Source of the DNA: Eubacteriaceae bacterium
GTDB taxonomy: Bacteria > Bacillota > Clostridia > Peptostreptococcales > Anaerovoracaceae
DNA: 64,000 nt
Assembly: GCA_022652985.1 (NCBI GenBank)
Contig: JALCRY010000001.1
Span: 62,001 to 126,000, forward strand
Direction of reading: 5' to 3'
Below the pieces are notes generated by a model. That model was not told the origin of the DNA, did not search any database, and saw only the letters and a program-made list of their open reading frames with translations. The translations under genes were made by a program, and so were the position numbers. Below, piece after piece: positions 58,076-64,000 of the stretch (positions are counted from its first letter, which is position 1; every line of letters begins with the position of its first letter).

Positions 58076-61000
58076 ATGAAAGGTTTAAGCAAGAAGATCT
58101 TGACATTTGTTCTGACTCTTGCAATAATCGGACTTTATACCTTAGGCGGTATAGGGCCTGTTTTTGCTGACACATCCAACATCGGCGTTAGTAAAACGGC
58201 GAGCTGGTATGACAAAGATCAGGGCATTGCCAAAGTTCAGCTGACAGTCAATGCTAAATCGACGCAGATCGTCAAACAGAAGACGACCAGGATCGTACTG
58301 GTTCTGGACAGCTCAGGAAGTATGGGCAATGCCCTTACAGAAGGCGGAAAATCTAAAATTGAAATGTTAAAAGATTCCGCCAACAGTTTCGTGGATAATG
58401 TCCTGAATATTCCTAATGCTGATGTGAAGGTCGCCGTCGTTTCTTATGATTATTATGCAACGACAGATAGTCAGTTCAGCGACGACAAAACAAATTTACA
58501 TTCGGCAATTAATGGTATCAAGGCTGATGGCGGTACTAATACTCAAGACGGAATTAAAACCGCGGAAGGTCTGATGTCAAATGTAACTGCGGACAATAAA
58601 TTTATCGTTGTCCTGAGCGACGGTGAACCGACGTATAGTTACAAAGGCACAGCCGCAGTTGCCGCTACCACAGCTTACAACTATGACAGCACGACCTGGC
58701 CATACAGACTAACATCTTTTGATTATTCTACTAGAATCGGTTCTGGCGGTAGCTATGAATTAGGTGATGATAGCTATAGCCCAACTAACGGTACAACATA
58801 TAAGAAAGTATTGTATGATGGAAACAATGCAGTTGGTAATTATTATTTGTATAATAATAAATATTATCATATTGGATTTGATCGTGGCAACTATTATGCG
58901 TACTCATATGAAGATAACAATAGCTTTTGGATAGAATTAGATAATACTTCATATGTTTATGAGAGACAGGATGAGATTACTAACAACGGTTATGGCACTG
59001 TCAGTGAAGCATATAATGCCAAGGCTGCAGGCAATACTTTGTATTCGATTGGCTTTGATACCGGCACAACAGCAAATAAAGTTATGAATTCTATTGCCAG
59101 TGCAGGTAATTATTATACTGCCGGCAGTGATCTTTCCAGCGTATTCAGTCAGATCGCTCAAAGTATCCAAAATATTGCTGCCGGATCGGGCGCAGTCGTT
59201 ACGGATCCGATGGGAAGCAGCACGGCTGTAGGCAAGGAGTTCAAATTCAAGGCGATCACGAATGACGCCAAAAAATATCCGATCACTGTAACTGCACCGG
59301 ACGGAATGACAAAGTATTCGGCCGACTATGATGCGGATAGTGATACTTTCACCTGGAATCTCGGTGACGGGAACCTGAAGGAAGGGACATACACTCTTAC
59401 ATATTATGTGAAACTGAACCTTTCGGAACTCAAGGGTGCGACGGGGAAAAACCTCGAGTCCGTTCTCACGAACAACGGAGCGACGCTTGCCTATACGGAC
59501 GGCAGCGGGACCAAGCAGACTGTAGATTTTACAGACCCTAGCCTCAATGTTACACATTATACTATAGAGTATTACTATAAGGATTCTCCGACAGGAACTT
59601 ATACAAAAGATGATTCTTTAACTGATACGGCAGTTGCTATTGAAGGCTGTACCAATATTGTTGCAGATAAGGCAATGGAAAATCACGGCAACAAAGACGG
59701 TTATGATTTGCAGACTAAAGAAACAAAGTACGGTACTGGAACAAATGAAAATTCAACGGCACTTAAAGTATTAGGATACAGTAATAGATCACAGAATGTA
59801 ATAAAATTATATTATGAGAAATACCTGGCAACGGGTTCTGTGACTTTCGCAGCGAAGAAAATCTTCAACAGGACTCTCAGCGGCGGCGAATTTACATTCA
59901 ATGCGCAGAAATGCGATGCGGACGGAAATGTGGCTGAAGGCGCGCAGACTTTGACGGGAAGCAATATTCTCGGCGGTGCTGTAGCTATCACAGGTACAAC
60001 TTATACGCAGGCTGATATCGGCAAAACAGAATATTACCTTCTCACAGAGGATTCCAGCAATCCTAGAGCGGGTGTTACATATTCGCAGCAGAAATATCTC
60101 GCCAAGGTACAGATAGCCGACGGAACAGCTCATGACGGTAATCTGAATGTTACAGTTACATATTATAAGCAGAACAGCGCAGGCGCATTTACAGATACTG
60201 TAGATCTTCCTACGTTCACCAATGAATATAAAACGACGGCTGCCACCTTTAACCTGACTGCCCATAAGACGCTGGCAAATAAAACAATGACAGCAGGTGA
60301 ATTCTCATTCACAGCGACAGAGGTTGCTGATGCGGATGGTACAGCTCTTGAAAGTAATAATGTATATACCAAAACTGCTTCCAATGATGCAGACGGGAAT
60401 ATCAATTTCGGCAGCATCGCTTATGACGCTGAAGGCACACATTACTACAAGATAACAGAAACACAGGGAACTGCCAGCGGCATCACATATGATGATACTT
60501 CACATATCGTCAAAGTTACGGTTACTGACAACAACAGCGGTGCGCTCGTTGCTGAGGGAACTGCGGCTCCGACATTCCACAACACATATGCAGCTTCCGG
60601 ACAGCTTGCGATGACCGGAACTAAAAACATGACCGGCAGAGCGGTGACAAGCGAAGATACGTTCAATTATACTGTCAAAGAAGGAACTGCAAACGTCGCG
60701 ACAGGAACAAGTACGGGCAGCGCTATCACATTTACGCCGATCGAATATCATATCGGTGACATAGGCGAACATACATACACGATCACTGAAAATGCTTTTG
60801 ACGCTCATGGTGTGAAGAGCTCAGCTGAGAAGGTGACATATAAAGTCAATGTTGCTGATAATGGAGACGGTACACTGACGGTTACGCCGCAGGCAGATCA
60901 GAATATCTCGTTCACAAATACTTATACGCCGACAGCGACAAAGGTCGACCTGAAGGCGACAAAGTCATACAACAAGACACTGCAGGCAGGAGATTTCTCG

Positions 61001-63832
61001 TTCACGGCGACAGAGGTTGCCGATGCACAGGGAAAAGCGCTTTCAGGCAGTAATGTTTATACGAAGACAGTTACGAATGATGCGGACGGCAGCGTCGATT
61101 TCGGCGATATTTCGTACACGACAGGCGGCACGCATTATTACAAGATAACAGAAAATGCCGGCACAAAGAGCGGCGTATCGTATGACAAAACCTCACACAT
61201 TGTAAAGGTAACAGTTAATGATGACGGACAGGGCGTACTGACTGCCAGTGCAGACAGCGTTCCTGAATTCACCAATACTTATAAGGCGGCTTCGACCACC
61301 TTTGATCTGACTGCTCACAAGGCGCTGGAAAATAAAACAATGACAGCAGGCGAGTTCTCATTCACAGCGACGGAAGTTGCTGATGCGGACGGCACAGCGA
61401 TGACAGAAAACAGTGTCTATACGAAGACTGTTACAAATGACGCAAAAGGAAATGTCGATTTCGGCAGCATAACTTATGATACTGAAGGAACACATTTCTA
61501 TAAGATAACGGAAGTCAAGGGGAATGAAGGCGGCATAACTTATGATGGTACCTCGCATATCGTCAAAGTTACGGTTACCGACAACAACAGCGGTGCGCTC
61601 GTTGCCGAGGGAACTACGGCTCCGACATTCCACAACTCATATGCAGCTTCCGGACAGCTTACTATGACCGGAACTAAAAACATGACCGGCAGAGCGGTGA
61701 CAAGCGAAGATACGTTCAATTATACTGTCAAAGAAGGAGATAAAACCGTCGCGACAGGAACAAGTAAGGGCAGCGATATCACATTTACGCCGATCAAATA
61801 TAATCTTACGGATACGGGAACGCACACATATACGATCACTGAAAATGCTTTTGACGCTAACGGTGTGAAGAGTTCAGCTGAAACGGTGACATATAAAGTA
61901 GATGTTGCTGATAAGGGAGACGGTACGCTGACGGTTACGCCGAAGGCAGATCAGACTATTTCCTTCACGAATACATATTCTGCTTCAGGAAGTCTGATTC
62001 TCAGCGGAACGAAGTCAATGACGGGCAGAGACATCACGAACCAGGATAATTTCGCATATACTATTACTGAAGGCGGAAAAGTCGTTGCAGGCGGAACAAG
62101 TAAGGGCAGCGATATCTCCTTCACCAAGATCAATTACACGCTGGCTAACGTCGGCACGCATAATTATACGATCAGTGAGGATGCATTTAAGGCCAACGGT
62201 GTTGAGAGCACAGCTCAGACAATAGCATACAAAGTTGTTGTTTCCGATAATGGAGACGGCACATTGAATGTAAGCACGGCCGGTGATCCTGAGATCGCCT
62301 TCACAAATACTTATACACCGACAGCGACAAAGGTCGATCTGAAAGCGAAAAAGTCATACAACAAGAAACTGCATTCAGGAGACTTCTCGTTCACAGCGAC
62401 TGAAGTTGCCGACGCGCAGGGAACGGCTCTGCAGGGCAGTAATGTTTATACGAAGACAGTTACGAATGATGCAGACGGCAACGTCGATTTCGGCGACATT
62501 TCGTACACAACGGGCGGAAATCATTTCTACAAGATCACTGAAGCTGCCGGCACAAAGGGCGGCGTATCATACGACAGCCATTCGTATATAGTAAAGGTAA
62601 CAGTTAATGATAACGGAGAAGGTACTCTGACGGCGGCTGCGGACAGCGTGCCTGAATTCACGAACACTTACAGCACATCATCGGTAGATGTAAATCTCCT
62701 TGCCAGTAAATCGTACAATAAAACTTTGAAAGGCGGAGAATTCACATTTACGGCCAGGGAAATATTCCCGGTAGATAGTGTGACTACAAAGGCAGTTAAG
62801 GACGATACTTTCAGCAAGACCGCTGAAAATGACGCAAACGGAACAGTCGACTTCGGAAAGATAACCTACACTGAGCCGGGAACGCATACTTACCTGATCA
62901 CGGAGACTAAGGGCAACAGTACTGCCATCGCCTATGATGACACTCAGCAGCTTGTTACTGTGACGGTTACTGACAATGAAGACGGAACACTGTCGGCTAA
63001 GGCGGATAAGATTCCTGTATTCACAAATGTATATTCGGCAAAGGGCAGCCTGCAGCTGAGCGGCGTCAAGAAGATGTCCGGCAGATCACTGACAGACAGC
63101 GATAAATTCAGCTTCACTGTCAAAGAAGGTACCAAGGTCGTTTCCACAGGAACGAGCACGGGAAGCACGATAACATTTAACCCTATAACTTACACATATA
63201 GTGATATAGGTGAGCATACTTATACAATAACAGAGGACAAGTACGATCAGAACAATGTTACAAGTTCGACAAAATCAATCACTTACAAGGTCGATGTTGA
63301 AGATAATGACAACGGCGGACTGACGGCAGTGGCTGACAGAGCGAATGAAGCGATAGAGTTCACGAATACATACACAGAACCGTATGTACCGCCGGCTCCT
63401 CCGACACAGGTCACATATCTTGTAAATTACTATGAGAAGGGAACGACAAAAGTACTGGCTCCTCAGGAGTCCAGGACCGGGATCGTAGGCAGCACTGTAA
63501 ATTACAGCACACTGCAGGCCAATGAGCTTATCAAGCCGATCATAGACTACAAGTATGACAGTATTGCTCCTGAAAGCATTGTTCTTGCCAACGGAAGCAC
63601 AGTACAGTACATAGATGTATATTACACATCAACCAAGAATCCGCCTAGCGACAATAATAATAAAAAGAACGACGGCGGAGACAACAATGTCACACCAGAC
63701 AACAATCCTACGACAGACAGATCTGCCGATACCGGCGATAATTGGAATGCAGGAATGTGGATGCTGCTGGCGCTTCTCGGAGCTGCGGGACTGACAGTAC
63801 CTGCTGTTTCCAGAAGGAAAAAAGACAGATAG
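58076..63832 (+). CDS. Giant VWA-containing surface adhesin/pilin-like protein with ~10 pilin isopeptide linker (Spy0128/FctA-like) repeats
   Basis: Signal peptide; VWA MIDAS RIVLVLDSSGSMG; repeated KxL..GEFSFTATE..YKITE..IVKVTV..FTNTY modules; MucBP-like segment; C-terminal SADTGDN + TM + RRKKDR. Confidence 0.93.
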   Translation: MKGLSKKILTFVLTLAIIGLYTLGGIGPVFADTSNIGVSKTASWYDKDQGIAKVQLTVNAKSTQIVKQKTTRIVLVLDSSGSMGNALTEGGKSKIEMLKDSANSFVDNVLNIPNADVKVAVVSYDYYATTDSQFSDDKTNLHSAINGIKADGGTNTQDGIKTAEGLMSNVTADNKFIVVLSDGEPTYSYKGTAAVAATTAYNYDSTTWPYRLTSFDYSTRIGSGGSYELGDDSYSPTNGTTYKKVLYDGNNAVGNYYLYNNKYYHIGFDRGNYYAYSYEDNNSFWIELDNTSYVYERQDEITNNGYGTVSEAYNAKAAGNTLYSIGFDTGTTANKVMNSIASAGNYYTAGSDLSSVFSQIAQSIQNIAAGSGAVVTDPMGSSTAVGKEFKFKAITNDAKKYPITVTAPDGMTKYSADYDADSDTFTWNLGDGNLKEGTYTLTYYVKLNLSELKGATGKNLESVLTNNGATLAYTDGSGTKQTVDFTDPSLNVTHYTIEYYYKDSPTGTYTKDDSLTDTAVAIEGCTNIVADKAMENHGNKDGYDLQTKETKYGTGTNENSTALKVLGYSNRSQNVIKLYYEKYLATGSVTFAAKKIFNRTLSGGEFTFNAQKCDADGNVAEGAQTLTGSNILGGAVAITGTTYTQADIGKTEYYLLTEDSSNPRAGVTYSQQKYLAKVQIADGTAHDGNLNVTVTYYKQNSAGAFTDTVDLPTFTNEYKTTAATFNLTAHKTLANKTMTAGEFSFTATEVADADGTALESNNVYTKTASNDADGNINFGSIAYDAEGTHYYKITETQGTASGITYDDTSHIVKVTVTDNNSGALVAEGTAAPTFHNTYAASGQLAMTGTKNMTGRAVTSEDTFNYTVKEGTANVATGTSTGSAITFTPIEYHIGDIGEHTYTITENAFDAHGVKSSAEKVTYKVNVADNGDGTLTVTPQADQNISFTNTYTPTATKVDLKATKSYNKTLQAGDFSFTATEVADAQGKALSGSNVYTKTVTNDADGSVDFGDISYTTGGTHYYKITENAGTKSGVSYDKTSHIVKVTVNDDGQGVLTASADSVPEFTNTYKAASTTFDLTAHKALENKTMTAGEFSFTATEVADADGTAMTENSVYTKTVTNDAKGNVDFGSITYDTEGTHFYKITEVKGNEGGITYDGTSHIVKVTVTDNNSGALVAEGTTAPTFHNSYAASGQLTMTGTKNMTGRAVTSEDTFNYTVKEGDKTVATGTSKGSDITFTPIKYNLTDTGTHTYTITENAFDANGVKSSAETVTYKVDVADKGDGTLTVTPKADQTISFTNTYSASGSLILSGTKSMTGRDITNQDNFAYTITEGGKVVAGGTSKGSDISFTKINYTLANVGTHNYTISEDAFKANGVESTAQTIAYKVVVSDNGDGTLNVSTAGDPEIAFTNTYTPTATKVDLKAKKSYNKKLHSGDFSFTATEVADAQGTALQGSNVYTKTVTNDADGNVDFGDISYTTGGNHFYKITEAAGTKGGVSYDSHSYIVKVTVNDNGEGTLTAAADSVPEFTNTYSTSSVDVNLLASKSYNKTLKGGEFTFTAREIFPVDSVTTKAVKDDTFSKTAENDANGTVDFGKITYTEPGTHTYLITETKGNSTAIAYDDTQQLVTVTVTDNEDGTLSAKADKIPVFTNVYSAKGSLQLSGVKKMSGRSLTDSDKFSFTVKEGTKVVSTGTSTGSTITFNPITYTYSDIGEHTYTITEDKYDQNNVTSSTKSITYKVDVEDNDNGGLTAVADRANEAIEFTNTYTEPYVPPAPPTQVTYLVNYYEKGTTKVLAPQESRTGIVGSTVNYSTLQANELIKPIIDYKYDSIAPESIVLANGSTVQYIDVYYTSTKNPPSDNNNKKNDGGDNNVTPDNNPTTDRSADTGDNWNAGMWMLLALLGAAGLTVPAVSRRKKDR
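60244..61978 (+). repeat. Large intragenic repeats (1053-bp period)
   Basis: CACCTTTRAYCTGACTGC at 60244 and 61297; ACAGCTT..ATGACCGGAACTAAAAACATGACCGGCAGAGCGGTGACAAGCGAAGATACG at 60601 and 61654. Confidence 0.85.
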
Positions 63833-63876
63833 CATAGAGATATGCTTTCTTAGACCCTATAAACCCTAATACCCGG

Positions 63877-63905
63877 AAAAAGCCCCCGCACAGGGGGCTT
63901 TTTCA
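63877..63905 (+). terminator. Rho-independent terminator after adhesin gene
   Basis: AAAAAGCCCCC-gcac-AGGGGGCTTTTT. Confidence 0.93.
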
Positions 63906-64000
63906 TGTCTGCGGATATGCCGGAAATAAAAGCGGAATATAAGAAACAATAATAAACTAGACTCAAATTATATATTGACAGATAATTCTGAATTTGATAT

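Noticed and set aside
1-64000. Prophage, defence island or integrative element
   Set aside because: No integrase, transposase, phage structural, restriction or toxin-antitoxin genes recognised; gene content is core metabolism and informational functions.

Overview
This 64 kb window looks like chromosomal DNA of a low/mid-GC anaerobic Firmicute (Clostridia-like gene content and order; taxonomy is inference). Most of it is a dense core genome: malQ (partial), GH13 amylase, pgi, ung, LemA/DUF2207, typA, dnaE-pfkA, ClC, dinB, a two-component system, gpmI, addA, gdhA, mgtE, split transketolase, recA, rplU-rpmA-obgE, a radical-SAM pair, comEA, nifS-nifU, alaS-ireB-ruvX, thpR. No rRNA, tRNA, CRISPR array, prophage or transposase was recognised. 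The most unusual content is: (1) a 1631-aa multidomain protein (HD, long helical region, NadD-like nucleotidyltransferase, possible GNAT, PRPP-motif phosphoribosyltransferase-like end), tightly coupled to an LDH/MDH-like Rossmann protein and a Cys-rich FMN-reductase-like flavoprotein (29886-36835), which is my main candidate for an undescribed system; (2) two copies, in opposite orientation and about 9.6 kb apart, of a 171-bp non-coding element built on four GGTACC boxes with identical 29/107/29 spacing and nested hairpins, each beside a different minisatellite (33-bp or 37-bp units); (3) a likely c-di-GMP-I riboswitch plus terminator upstream of a 1918-aa VWA/pilin-isopeptide-repeat adhesin; (4) an L21 protein with a SAP/Rho-N-like tail next to an L27 lacking the usual cleavable leader, with no prp gene between them. 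All calls are from reading sequence and motifs; no database search or folding was run.
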